Shown one piece after another: positions 50,060-58,607 of a DNA stretch of 58,607 nt. The translations under genes and the position numbers were made by a program. Position 1 is the first letter of the stretch. Each line of letters opens with the position of its first letter. The DNA comes from Candidatus Parepulonipiscium sp. PG-Nuni2H_MBin01 (GTDB taxonomy: Bacteria; Bacillota; Clostridia; Lachnospirales; Cellulosilyticaceae), in NCBI GenBank assembly GCA_001994995.1, contig MDJM01000042.1, forward strand, positions 1 through 58,607. The letters are read 5' to 3'. The notes beneath the pieces were generated by a model, which searched no databases, had not been told where the DNA came from, and saw only the letters and a program-made list of their open reading frames with translations.

Positions 50060-51265
50060 ATGTATTTAGAAAGTATCGAAAGCGCTTATGATAAGATTAG
50101 AGATGTTGTTGTAAGGACTCCTCTTATTTACAGTCCTACTTTTTCTAAAATTTGTGGAACTAACAATAAGGTTTATTTAAAGTGTGAGAATTTGCAAACA
50201 ACTGGAGCGTATAAACTTCGTGGTGCTCTTCATAAAATTAGGACTTTGTCTTATGAGGAAAAACAACGTGGTGTTGTATGTTCTTCTGCTGGCAATCATG
50301 CGCAAGGTGTAGCTTATGCCGCTACTCTTGAGCGAATTAATGCTACTATTGTTATGCCTAAGACTACTCCTTATTTAAAGGTTCAAGCTACCCGCGAGTT
50401 TGGCGGTCGTGTTATTTTACATGGTGCTTGTTACGATGATGCTTATAAGGAAGCTAGGCGCATTGAGGTAGAAGATGGGGCAACTTTTATTCATCCTTTT
50501 GATGACATTGATATTATTGCAGGGCAAGGTAGTGTGGGACTGGAAATTTTTGAGGATTTACCTAATGCGGATATTATAGTTTGTCCTATTGGCGGCGGCG
50601 GTCTAATTAGCGGTATTTCCACTTATGCCAAGGAGTATGCTCGTGATGTTAAAATAATAGGAGTGCAGTCTCAAGGTGCTAATGCTATGGCGCGTAGCTT
50701 TGGGGCTAATAAGTTAATTTCTCTTGAGCAAATTAATACTATTGCTGAAGGGATTGCGGTTAAAACTCCTGGTGAATTAACTTTTTCTCTAATTCAGCAG
50801 TATGTGGATGAAATTTTAACCGTTTCTGACCACCTAATTGTTGATAAGCTATTAATGTTACTAGAGAAACATAAGTTGGTTACCGAAACTTCTGGCGCAG
50901 CATCTTTAGCTGCGCTTAAGCAGTTAAACTGCACAGGTAAAAATGTCGTTTGCGTTTTAAGTGGCGGTAATATTGATATGCTTACGTTGTCTTCTCTCGT
51001 TAATAGTGGATTTGTTTCGCATGGACGTTTGTTTTGCTTTGGCGTAGAGCTTGCTAATGTGCCTGGGCAATTGTTAAACGTTTCTAAGCTGCTTACTAAT
51101 CTAGGTGCTAATATTGTTAGACTGGAGCATAATCAGTCTAAGGCTAGAAATAAATATCAAAATGTTCAACTTGAGGTTACTGTTGAAACTAATGGTTTTG
51201 AACATATTCAACGTATTAAAGAAGCTTTTGAAGAGAACGATTACTTTATTACTCCTCAATACTAA
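50060..51265 (+). CDS. ilvA: Threonine ammonia-lyase (threonine dehydratase) with ACT domain
   Basis: 401 residues. PLP-lysine motif TGAYKLRGA (~residue 54), SSAGNHAQGVA, GGGGLISGI phosphate-binding loop, CVLSGGNID, and a C-terminal ACT-like domain (~325-401). Deaminates threonine to 2-oxobutanoate; the length and single short ACT domain fit the catabolic/TdcB-like or short IlvA type. Start ATG after GAAAGGTGG. No ilv or tdc genes adjoin. Confidence 0.93.
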   Translation: MYLESIESAYDKIRDVVVRTPLIYSPTFSKICGTNNKVYLKCENLQTTGAYKLRGALHKIRTLSYEEKQRGVVCSSAGNHAQGVAYAATLERINATIVMPKTTPYLKVQATREFGGRVILHGACYDDAYKEARRIEVEDGATFIHPFDDIDIIAGQGSVGLEIFEDLPNADIIVCPIGGGGLISGISTYAKEYARDVKIIGVQSQGANAMARSFGANKLISLEQINTIAEGIAVKTPGELTFSLIQQYVDEILTVSDHLIVDKLLMLLEKHKLVTETSGAASLAALKQLNCTGKNVVCVLSGGNIDMLTLSSLVNSGFVSHGRLFCFGVELANVPGQLLNVSKLLTNLGANIVRLEHNQSKARNKYQNVQLEVTVETNGFEHIQRIKEAFEENDYFITPQY

Positions 51266-51270
51266 TTTGT

Positions 51271-51306
51271 TAGGCTGTATGCATTATGTATACAGCCTAT
51301 TTTTTG
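51271..51306 (+). terminator. Intrinsic terminator
   Basis: TAGGCTGTAT/ATACAGCCTA stem then TTTTTT, after the threonine ammonia-lyase. Confidence 0.85.
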
Positions 51307-51411
51307 GCCAAAAGTTTTATAAAAGGCGGTTAGAACAAATGTTAACGGGAAATAATGTTACTATTATCGGCTTTTATACTTATTGAAGCCTTTTTTAGAG
51401 GAGGTTTTACT

Positions 51412-54261
51412 GTGAAACTAGAACGGTATTATGAAGATTTAAATGTATTACACATTAATACGATGCCTTACAGAAGTTATTATATTCCTACCGATACAGC
51501 GGGTAAGGCTCGCTACATTGATTTAAATGGCGATGACTGGAAATTTAGATTATTTAACAATCCTTATGAAGTGGTAGAGGAGAACCTTATTAACATTTGT
51601 GTACCAAGCGCATGGAATATGCTTGGATATGATAATCATTTTTTCGTTAGTACTATTCTTGCCCCTTATGTACCTGATGAAAATCCTACAGGGCTTTATA
51701 TTAAGCAGTTTAATATGGACGAAGAAGCTTTAGCGTTTAAAAATTATATTAATTTTGATGGGGTAGATTCATGTTTTTATTTATGGCTTAATGATAAGTT
51801 CGTTGGTTATAGTCAATCGGCACATGCTACTGCTGAATTCGATATTACGGACTTTGTATCAGAAGGGCCAAATATATTAAAAGTTATTGTGCTAAAGTAT
51901 TGCGAAGGCACATTTTTGGAGAACCAAGATAAGTTTAGAATGCCTGGTATTTTCAGAGATGTATATATTTTGCAGCGTCCACATAAGCATGTGCGAGATT
52001 TTTATGTCCGTACACAACTGTCGGATGATTTTAAAACTGCTGATGTAAATATTGAAATTGACGCTAAAGTAGATTATAAGCTACAACTGCTAGATGGAGA
52101 TAATGTTGTTTATGAAGGAGATAATCCAAGTTTTAGTGTTGAAAACCCAAAACTATGGTCTGCTGAATTGCCTAATTTATATACATTAAAAATCATTAGT
52201 AATGATGAGATTATTCCATATAAAATAGGGTTTAAACAAGTTATCATTAAGGATAGCGTTATGTATATTAACGGCCAAAACATTAAAATTAAAGGAGTTA
52301 ATCGCCATGACTCAGATGCTTATACAGCTAGCGCTATTTCTAAAGAGCAATTAACTGCGGACCTTATATTAATGAAGCAACACAATATAAATGCAATTCG
52401 TACTAGTCATTATCCAAACTCGCCTTGGGCATATGAATTATATTCACAATATGGATTTTATATAATGGCAGAGGCGGATTTAGAAACTCGTAAAACACGT
52501 GATGTATATGGCGATGAGAATATTTTTAGTACACAGCTAGTCTTTGATGATAATTATCAATTTAATGTTTTAGCTCAAGATGAAAATTGGTATAAAGCTA
52601 TGTTAGATAGAGTGCAGGCATGTGTTATCCGTGAAAAAAATTCGCCATGCATCTTTATGTGGTCGCTAGGTAACAACTGTGGTTACGGTCCTAATTTAGA
52701 AAAGTGCGCGCAGTGGATTAAAGATTTTGACGCTAATGCTGTTGTGCATTATGAAGGAAGCATATATCAAAAAGCTGGTTATACAAATGACTTAACTAAC
52801 ATTGATGTATATAGCAGAAAGTATATGTCGCCTGAAGCTGTAGTTAATTACTGCAGCAGCAATCCTACTAAGCCGCTTATTTTGTGTGAGTATAGCGCTG
52901 CTAAAGGCAATAGCAATGGCGATTTAGAACAGTATTATAATATTATGATGGATTATGATTGCTATATAGGTGCTTTTGTGTGGGAATGGAACGACCAAGC
53001 AATTTTTATAGGTAAAGATGCTAATGGTAAAGAGAAGTTTCATTATGGCGGTGAGTTTAATGCCATTAATTTTTGTTTAGACGGTTTAATTCATCCTAAT
53101 AGAACGCCTAAAACGAATTTACTTGAATTTAAAAATGTAAATCGTCCTATCCGCGCAAAGTATGTTGCTGAAGAAAATCATATTTTGCTAACCAATCAAA
53201 ATGATTTTATCAATATAGCACAGCATTATACTATTCAAGCTTTCCATGTTATTGATGGCAATATAACGTGGTCTAAAACGTATAAAAATTTTGATATTCC
53301 GCCTCGTTCAACTAAACTGCTGCCATTTGAAGTGGAGCGTAGTGACAAGGATAATTATATAATGATTGAGTATTATAATTTAGACCGACAGCTGGTAGGC
53401 TTTGACCAACTTATATTAAACAAAGTTAGTACCGTGCTTGTTAAAAATAATAGCGTTGCACTAAAGATTGAGGATTTAGATACTCAGATAATTGCTTATA
53501 ACGATAATCTGCATATTGTATTTGATAAGTTTAAATGTGCTCCTATTAGTATCGTGCAAAATAATGTAGCTTATTTAGTTAAGCCTATGGATTACAATTT
53601 ATTTAGAACTAGAAAACTTACAAAACCGACTAAGACAGTTTCGCGCACTAAAATGCTTAATTATAAAATTTCAGGTAATGAAATAGCATTTGAGTTTATC
53701 ATTATACAGATGGAGTCAGTAATGAAGATTAAAGCAGTTTATACGATTGATAATAAAATCAATGTACACATTACAGCGCGCAAAGATAAAGCATTTCCTG
53801 AAATACCTCGCTTTGGCGTTAGGATGTTTTTGCCTAAGCAGTTTCAATCCGTTAAGTATAAAGCTTATGGCCCACACGAGAGTTATAGCGATAAACATAA
53901 TTATTGCTACTTTGAGCAGTTTAGCGATACAGTTAATAATATGTATGAAGATTATCTTGTTCCGCAAGAACATGGCGCTCGATTTGGTGCTAAATACGTT
54001 TATTTAACCGATAGTCGCAATGAAGTAACTATTAAGGCGGATGATTTTAGTTTTAACGTTTCAAATTATAGTCAAGAGCAGCTACTTAGCACTACTCACA
54101 ATTTTAAATTAGTTCCAGACGACTTTGTAACGCTGTGTATTGATTATAAAAATGCTGGCATGGGTTCGAGTAGTTGCGTTCAAAGCATTAGCGCAGACAA
54201 AATTGATTTTGAATTTGATATAATTCTATCTACCATTAACGGTGGCATGACTTTTATTTAA
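51412..54261 (+). CDS. lacZ: GH2 beta-galactosidase-like protein with altered acid/base residue
   Basis: 949 residues, GTG start after GAGGAGG (an upstream ATG has no site). Five-domain LacZ layout: sugar-binding jelly roll, immunoglobulin-like domain, TIM barrel with GVNRHDSD, AIRTSHYPN and MAEADLET, nucleophile region ILCEYSAAKGNS, GAFVWEWNDQA, and a C-terminal small-chain domain with GPHESYSDK. The general acid/base motif WSLGNE reads WSLGNN (Asn codon 52675-52677), and the EANIETHG His reads Arg. Hydrolysis may be impaired or changed. No signal peptide. Followed by iolC after 26 bases. Confidence 0.9.
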   Translation: MKLERYYEDLNVLHINTMPYRSYYIPTDTAGKARYIDLNGDDWKFRLFNNPYEVVEENLINICVPSAWNMLGYDNHFFVSTILAPYVPDENPTGLYIKQFNMDEEALAFKNYINFDGVDSCFYLWLNDKFVGYSQSAHATAEFDITDFVSEGPNILKVIVLKYCEGTFLENQDKFRMPGIFRDVYILQRPHKHVRDFYVRTQLSDDFKTADVNIEIDAKVDYKLQLLDGDNVVYEGDNPSFSVENPKLWSAELPNLYTLKIISNDEIIPYKIGFKQVIIKDSVMYINGQNIKIKGVNRHDSDAYTASAISKEQLTADLILMKQHNINAIRTSHYPNSPWAYELYSQYGFYIMAEADLETRKTRDVYGDENIFSTQLVFDDNYQFNVLAQDENWYKAMLDRVQACVIREKNSPCIFMWSLGNNCGYGPNLEKCAQWIKDFDANAVVHYEGSIYQKAGYTNDLTNIDVYSRKYMSPEAVVNYCSSNPTKPLILCEYSAAKGNSNGDLEQYYNIMMDYDCYIGAFVWEWNDQAIFIGKDANGKEKFHYGGEFNAINFCLDGLIHPNRTPKTNLLEFKNVNRPIRAKYVAEENHILLTNQNDFINIAQHYTIQAFHVIDGNITWSKTYKNFDIPPRSTKLLPFEVERSDKDNYIMIEYYNLDRQLVGFDQLILNKVSTVLVKNNSVALKIEDLDTQIIAYNDNLHIVFDKFKCAPISIVQNNVAYLVKPMDYNLFRTRKLTKPTKTVSRTKMLNYKISGNEIAFEFIIIQMESVMKIKAVYTIDNKINVHITARKDKAFPEIPRFGVRMFLPKQFQSVKYKAYGPHESYSDKHNYCYFEQFSDTVNNMYEDYLVPQEHGARFGAKYVYLTDSRNEVTIKADDFSFNVSNYSQEQLLSTTHNFKLVPDDFVTLCIDYKNAGMGSSSCVQSISADKIDFEFDIILSTINGGMTFI

Positions 54262-54287
54262 AAATATAAAACTAAGGAGATTTAAGA

Positions 54288-55283
54288 ATGATAACATTTG
54301 CACAAAATAGACCATTAGATATTATCCTATTAGGGAGAGTGGCAATTGATTTTAACCCAGTAGATTACTTTCAGCCACTAGAAGAATGTAGCACGTTTAA
54401 AAAATATGTAGGTGGCTCTCCTGCTAATATCGCAATCGGTGTTTCAAGACATGGGTTAAAAGCTGGTTTTATAGCGCGAGTATCAGACGACCAATTTGGC
54501 GACTTTGTTACACACAGCTTTGAAAAGGAAGGTATCGACATTTCTAACATTAGAAGATGCACTAACGGAGAGAAGTTAGGATTAACTTTTACTGAAATTA
54601 TATCACGTGAAGAAAGCAGAATTTTAATGTATCGCAATATGGCAGCTGATTTGCAAGTATGCCCAGAAGATGTTGATGAGCAATATATTAAAAAATCTAA
54701 GGCATTACTAATATCAGGTACAGCACTAGCCCAAAGTCCATCTAGAGAGGCAGCGCTTAAAGCTATGTATTTAGCTAAAAGAAATGACGTTAAAATTATT
54801 TTCGATATAGATTATAGGGAGTATAATTGGAAAAGCTTAGATGAAATTTCTATTTATTATTCGATTGTAGCACAAAATGCAGATATAATTTTAGGTTCTA
54901 GAGAGGAATTTGACCTTACCGAACGACTTATTGAGCCAGATAGAACAGATGAGCAAACTGCAAAAGCATGGATTGACTTAGGAGCTAAAGTTGTAGTTAT
55001 TAAACATGGAAAACAAGGCTCGACTGCATTTGTGGCAGATGGAAATAAGTTTAGCGTTAAACCGTTTCCAGTGGAAGCGCTTAAAGGTTTTGGAGGTGGT
55101 GATGGTTATGCATCTGCATTTTTATATGGTATATTCCAAGGATTTGACATTGCAAAGTGTTTAGAGATTGGTAGTGCTGAAGCTTCTATGATGGTTAGAA
55201 ATCACTCTTCTAGCGATTTACCTACTATTGAAGAAGTTGAAAAGTTTATAGCAGAAACTAAAGCAAAGTATGGTGATTTATAA
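54288..55283 (+). CDS. iolC: PfkB-family kinase, probable 5-dehydro-2-deoxygluconokinase
   Basis: 331 residues. LLGRVAIDF, KYVGGSPANIAIG, GFIARVSDDQFG and the C-terminal catalytic GFGGGDGYASAFLYG, a GGGD form seen in IolC-type kinases rather than GAGD, plus HSSSDLPT. It phosphorylates 5-dehydro-2-deoxygluconate in inositol breakdown, but no other iol gene is adjacent, so a different sugar acid is possible. AAGGAG site. Co-transcribed with the GH2 gene. Confidence 0.85.
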   Translation: MITFAQNRPLDIILLGRVAIDFNPVDYFQPLEECSTFKKYVGGSPANIAIGVSRHGLKAGFIARVSDDQFGDFVTHSFEKEGIDISNIRRCTNGEKLGLTFTEIISREESRILMYRNMAADLQVCPEDVDEQYIKKSKALLISGTALAQSPSREAALKAMYLAKRNDVKIIFDIDYREYNWKSLDEISIYYSIVAQNADIILGSREEFDLTERLIEPDRTDEQTAKAWIDLGAKVVVIKHGKQGSTAFVADGNKFSVKPFPVEALKGFGGGDGYASAFLYGIFQGFDIAKCLEIGSAEASMMVRNHSSSDLPTIEEVEKFIAETKAKYGDL

Positions 55284-55360
55284 TAGCTAGTGGCTCTCGT
55301 GCTATACGTGATGTTAAAACCAAAGATATTATAGAGTTATACAAACAACTTTGGCATTAA
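55277..55360 (+). other. Possible remnant of a C-terminal coding segment
   Basis: A frame without a start ends ASGSRAIRDVKTKDIIELYK then QLWH and TAA at 55358-55360. The composition is protein-like (Arg/Lys-Asp helix, codon use like the neighbours), as if the end of a deleted gene once followed iolC. No family recognised; it could be chance. Confidence 0.3.
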
Positions 55361-55366
55361 GGTTAA

Positions 55367-55406
55367 GAAAAGGCTAGTAAGAACGTAATCTTACTAGCCT
55401 TTTTTC
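55367..55406. terminator. Bidirectional terminator
   Basis: AAAAGGCTAGTAAG/CTTACTAGCCTTTT stem, 8-nt loop, T-run; between convergent iolC and the hydrolase at 55405. Confidence 0.9.
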
Positions 55407-56103
55407 AAAAAATAAAATCCATTATCGCATCAACAGTAATAGCCTGCTGCTCCACATCGGAAATAGTAGCATCACGGTCACCATCTTGCGCACCATAGTT
55501 ACCAAACTGGGCATGATTACCGCCATCAATAATAACAATGTTTTCAGTGTAATCTATATACTCTTCTAGATTATCATTCAATGTGCCATAAATAGTAATA
55601 GCGTTGCTAGGCGAATAGTCACCGTAAATATAAGCACCAATTAAAATTAAGCCATCGACTTTATCGGGGTTATCTGAAGCATATGAACTAGCCATTCCAC
55701 CACCAAGCGAATGCCCCATAATAAACCAGCTGGATACATGGTCTTTAAGTAAATCCAAAACGTCATCTGCGGCATTTGCATTTAAGAAAGCAAGGTTAAA
55801 AGGCATTTTGACTAAAACAACACTAAAGCCTTCATCGGCTAACTGCTGTAACAGTGGCATATAAGCGATTGCTTCCACCTTAGCACCAGGATAAAATATA
55901 ATACCTACATCATTAGATTGTAGTGGTTCTATAATAGTTAAGTTATTGTAAGTAGTAATGTGCCCATTGTCTAAACCAGCTTGGTAAACAGCTAGAGCAA
56001 CTTCATCAGCTTTATAGTAATCTGAAACGTAAATATAAAAAGCAATAGCGGCGGCCACAATAAGTAGTGTTAATGCAATAATGATTTTTTTAAATTTATT
56101 CAT
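55405..56103 (-). CDS. Membrane-anchored alpha/beta hydrolase
   Basis: 232 residues. N-terminal helix (~6-25), then a compact hydrolase: IIFYPGAKVEA, nucleophile G-H-S-L-G-G (~residue 132), Asp region IYGTLND and catalytic His in GGNHAQFG. Matches the Abhydrolase_5 type of extracytoplasmic hydrolases with a GNHAQFGxYG end. Substrate unknown. GGGAGG site. Lies downstream of the chemoreceptor with a terminator between them. Confidence 0.88.
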   Translation of the reverse strand: MNKFKKIIIALTLLIVAAAIAFYIYVSDYYKADEVALAVYQAGLDNGHITTYNNLTIIEPLQSNDVGIIFYPGAKVEAIAYMPLLQQLADEGFSVVLVKMPFNLAFLNANAADDVLDLLKDHVSSWFIMGHSLGGGMASSYASDNPDKVDGLILIGAYIYGDYSPSNAITIYGTLNDNLEEYIDYTENIVIIDGGNHAQFGNYGAQDGDRDATISDVEQQAITVDAIMDFIF

Positions 56104-56150
56104 AACAAACCCTCCCGATTAATACTATGCAAACATATTTAAGTACATAC

Positions 56151-56174
56151 AAAAATAGCGGCTAATGTAGCCGC
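56151..56174 (-). terminator. Terminator of the chemoreceptor gene
   Basis: GCGGCTA/TAGCCGC stem, 3-nt loop. On the minus strand followed by TATTTTTG. Confidence 0.82.
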
Positions 56175-56179
56175 ATATT

Positions 56180-58162
56180 TTAATCAACAGTAAAGAAATC
56201 CATTTGAGCTTGTAGGTTATCAGCTTGAGCTGCAAGCTGTTCGCTAATAGCAACGTTTTCTTGCGAAATTGAAGCGTTTTTAGCAATGTCTTTTGATAGC
56301 TGTTCAGTGTCAGAAACAATTTGCTTAAGAGCCTCGCGCTGGCGAAGAGCATTATCGCGAATGAATTTAGAAGAATCAGCAGTTTCATTACTAGCAGTAA
56401 TAATCTCCTCTAGAGCATTAGTTGTAAGCTCTACCATTTGCTCACCTTTTTCCACGCTTTCTAAATTCAGTTGAATCATTTCATAAATCTCTTGAACAAT
56501 ATCAGTTGTTTTACCAGATAAATCTCTAACTTCATTAGCAACTATACTAAATCCTCGGCCAGCCTCACCAGCGCGAGCTGATTCAATGCTAGCGTTAAGT
56601 GCTAATAAGTTAGTCTGACTAGCAATATCTTCTATCGACTGGATAATTTGTAATATCTCTCGCGTTGAAGAACTAATCTGGCTCATAGCATCAACCATAT
56701 CATTAGCGAGAACTTTACTGTTGTTAGCCTTTTTAACCATATCAGAAATAATAACATAACTTTCGTCTATAGCTTCAATGTTGCTAATAATATCACTTGC
56801 TACATTGCTCGTATTATCTTTAAAGTTCACTAACAATGTAGCTTGGGAACTAGTAATGTTAGCAAGTTCCATAGCAGAATCGGAGATGGTGGCTGCAGCA
56901 GTAGTAACTTCTATAGTAGAAGACGATGTATCAGAAAGCAATGTACATAGTCGTTCTGAAATCTCTATAAGAGAAGTTTTAATCTGGCCGAAATCACCAA
57001 TATAAGCTTGTGAAGGTACTGCTCTAAAATCGCCTTCAGAGTAGATGTGTAAAATTTGAGCAATTTCTTTAATGTATTTATCCAAGTTGCTAGAAACGAT
57101 ATCTAGAGCATTTGTAATTTTACAAAGTTCAAAACTATTGCGAGCAATGTTAGAAGTGTCGATGTTTAAATTACCTTCACTAAGCGACTGCAAGCCTAGA
57201 ACAACTTTACCAAGAGGCCCGATATATTTCCTAACAAATACCGAGATAACAATGTTACCAACAGCAATAGCGACAATGGAAATACAAATAGCAATAATAA
57301 TCTCAGTCACGAGAATTTCAGTAGTATAACTAGTCGGATAAGTTAAAATTATTTTCCAGTCTGTGTTAGGCATACCATAATAAGCACTATAAGCTGAATA
57401 ACCTTCACTAGTAGTATTATTAGAAACAATACCCTCACCTTGTGCAAACAGCCTAGAATAATTTGCTAGGGTAGCATTTAAGTTAAGCATGCCAGCAGAG
57501 CTAGGTAGCATATTAGCTTTAGGATGCATAAGAACATCGTTGTCACCTGTAATTACAAAAGCGTACAGACCCTCATCATTAGCGAAATCTTCAATAATAC
57601 CTTGAAGAGTGTTTAAACTAACCCCCATAGAAACAATTCCAACCATACTGCCATTAGGTCCTATTATAGGATGGGAAATTGCTACAACTAACGCTCCATC
57701 AACAGCATCAATATAAGGGTCGGTTATAGAAAGGTCGTTACTTTCCATAACGCCAGTATACCACGGTCTAGTGGTAACATCAAAGTCTGGCCCTGGAACC
57801 CAGCCAGTAGAGTGCGCCCAACCTTGGTCAAAGTGTACATGAGCGTAAACATCTACTACATCTTCTATTGTGCTATGAGCCATTGTAAGGTAGTCTTCTA
57901 AAGCTTCAATATCCATGTAAATTCGGTGATAGCTAATGTCATTGGCGAGGTCGGCAATAAACGTTTGTTTTTCGGTAAACCATGAACTAAACTGGGCTTG
58001 AGCTATCTGTGCATTGTTTATAACTTTTTCGCGTGAATTAGAAATAGTCAAAGACCATAGCTCGATTACTTTAAATGAAGAAGTAAACAAAATAAGTACT
58101 ACGATTAAGATGTTAACAATTATTTTGATTCTGGTGGATAAAAGTATCTTTGAATTTTTCAT
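56180..58162 (-). CDS. Methyl-accepting chemotaxis protein with dCache sensor
   Basis: 660 residues from the ATG after AAGGGAG. Helix 1 (~10-33), extracytoplasmic dCache_1 domain (~35-285; [40 protein letters not shown], which are Cache amino-acid/carboxylate sensor signatures), helix 2 (~290-312), HAMP, and a signalling domain with the hairpin tip [20 protein letters not shown] and [18 protein letters not shown]. Relays ligand binding to CheA. No other che genes here. Confidence 0.93.
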   Translation of the reverse strand: MKNSKILLSTRIKIIVNILIVVLILFTSSFKVIELWSLTISNSREKVINNAQIAQAQFSSWFTEKQTFIADLANDISYHRIYMDIEALEDYLTMAHSTIEDVVDVYAHVHFDQGWAHSTGWVPGPDFDVTTRPWYTGVMESNDLSITDPYIDAVDGALVVAISHPIIGPNGSMVGIVSMGVSLNTLQGIIEDFANDEGLYAFVITGDNDVLMHPKANMLPSSAGMLNLNATLANYSRLFAQGEGIVSNNTTSEGYSAYSAYYGMPNTDWKIILTYPTSYTTEILVTEIIIAICISIVAIAVGNIVISVFVRKYIGPLGKVVLGLQSLSEGNLNIDTSNIARNSFELCKITNALDIVSSNLDKYIKEIAQILHIYSEGDFRAVPSQAYIGDFGQIKTSLIEISERLCTLLSDTSSSTIEVTTAAATISDSAMELANITSSQATLLVNFKDNTSNVASDIISNIEAIDESYVIISDMVKKANNSKVLANDMVDAMSQISSSTREILQIIQSIEDIASQTNLLALNASIESARAGEAGRGFSIVANEVRDLSGKTTDIVQEIYEMIQLNLESVEKGEQMVELTTNALEEIITASNETADSSKFIRDNALRQREALKQIVSDTEQLSKDIAKNASISQENVAISEQLAAQADNLQAQMDFFTVD

Positions 58163-58270
58163 AATCTTCTCCCTTACAAAAACACACCTATATATCAAAT
58201 AATATGTCCTATTTTAGCCATAATATAACGTCACAAAAATTGGTAGTATAAAGAAGTATAAATCTACAGA

Positions 58271-58298
58271 TAAAAAAAAGGCTAAGAGCATGCTCTTA
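58271..58298 (-). terminator. Terminator of the DUF2085 gene
   Basis: TAAGAGCA/TGCTCTTA palindrome followed on the minus strand by GCC and eight U residues. It includes the stop codon of the gene at 58296. Confidence 0.82.
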
Positions 58299-58607
58299 AC
58301 CCCTAAAAATCATTTGTATAATATAACTATAGAAATATAAATGCAACGTACTCCAGCCAAAGCCACCAATTAGCCCACTAAGCAGCCTACGAAAATTTGT
58401 AGATTGTTTAATCCCAAAGTACTGAATAGACCAATCCGCTAGCATAACAGCGCTCATAATGATTGCAGTTAAAATGCTGATTTTATAGGCAAAAAATACA
58501 GGAACTGATATAGCTGTTGCGACAATTACTCCTGTACATCTAGCGCATACAGGAAACTGAAATTTTTTATAAAAAAAACTTCTCTGCGGGAATTGGTGGC
58601 ACCCTAA
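58296..58607 (-). CDS. DUF2085 family membrane protein (partial)
   Basis: The last ~103 residues of a minus-strand gene that continues beyond the window. It opens with CHQFPQRSFF, then KFQFPVCARCTG (conserved CHQ-x-P-x-RSFF and PVCARCTG signatures), two to three helices, FGIKQSTNFRRLLSGLIGGF and a hydrophobic end. DUF2085 proteins are small polytopic membrane proteins with conserved Cys/His of unknown function. It is too short and edge-truncated to appear as an ordinary ORF. Confidence 0.85.
   Translation of the reverse strand, partial: LGCHQFPQRSFFYKKFQFPVCARCTGVIVATAISVPVFFAYKISILTAIIMSAVMLADWSIQYFGIKQSTNFRRLLSGLIGGFGWSTLHLYFYSYIIQMIFRG

Noticed and set aside
49971..50069. 32-codon ORF overlapping the start of the threonine ammonia-lyase gene
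   Set aside because: No ribosome site and unremarkable composition. The downstream gene has its own good site, so a leader peptide is not supported.

Overview
The window looks like part of the chromosome of an AT-rich, Gram-positive Clostridia-type bacterium. Evidence: strong GGAGG ribosome-binding sites, frequent bidirectional hairpin terminators, a SpoIID-like/peptidoglycan-binding protein, tRNA genes without an encoded CCA, lipoprotein signal peptides, and gene families typical of Lachnospirales-like Firmicutes (MutS2, TrmR/TrhP pair, DUF3887-hydrolase, CehA/McbA-type PHP enzymes). I cannot fix a genus from sequence alone. No rRNA and no CRISPR array was seen. All calls were made by eye, without database searches.

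Layout. 1-327: right end of an IS200/IS605-type element abutting, in frame, the C-terminal remnant of a DNA methyltransferase. 388-5191 (minus): two small membrane-anchored proteins, a ComEC-like metallo-beta-lactamase lipoprotein, the tRNA wobble-uridine genes trhP and trmR, and a DEDDh exonuclease. 5341-16538 (plus): a phosphate-starvation island with alkaline phosphatase plus a YibE/F membrane protein, a DUF4405 protein, a secreted 5'-nucleotidase, and an operon of a CehA/McbA-type PHP hydrolase (encoded as two ORFs), a Ugp-like ABC importer without ATPase, and a glycerophosphodiesterase. Three of these transcription units start with a textbook PhoP box (TTAACA-like hexamers every 11 bp) ending 15 bp before a -10 element. 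16576-25915: dacF, an HPr-like protein lacking the phosphorylatable His, htrA with a two-component system, mutS2, pyrE and a membrane-anchored EEP-family hydrolase. 25961-36133: tRNA-Leu(CAA), a SpoIID-like protein, a secreted M16 peptidase, prepilin peptidase, an orphan mazF, a DUF3887/alpha-beta hydrolase preceded by a 13-codon leader ORF and a 34-codon membrane peptide, a MATE exporter and a methyltransferase.

36151-47822 is the most striking part. A complete ugpC-ugpA-ugpE-ugpB glycerol-3-phosphate importer (minus) and a three-gene operon (plus) diverge from one 274-bp intergenic region that carries two back-to-back PhoP boxes. The plus operon encodes a MotA/TolQ/ExbB (ZorA-like) proton channel with a long cytoplasmic tail, a 1737-residue MotB/OmpA (ZorB-like) protein whose first ~1500 residues are charged tandem repeats, and a small Cys/His protein. 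This is a candidate undescribed, phosphate-controlled, ion-driven envelope machine. 47850-58607: galE, tRNA-Arg(UCG), a polyprenol/dolichol-kinase-like gene with an apparent G-tract frameshift, threonine ammonia-lyase, a GH2 beta-galactosidase with a replaced acid/base Glu, an iolC-like kinase, an alpha/beta hydrolase, a chemoreceptor and a partial DUF2085 gene.

How it fits together: phosphatase, nucleotidase, PHP hydrolase and GDPD would release phosphate and glycerol phosphate outside or inside the cell, the two Ugp-type importers would bring glycerol phosphate(s) in, and the single UgpC ATPase in the window may energise both. The OmpR-type regulator at 20858-21535 is a possible but unproven reader of the PhoP boxes.
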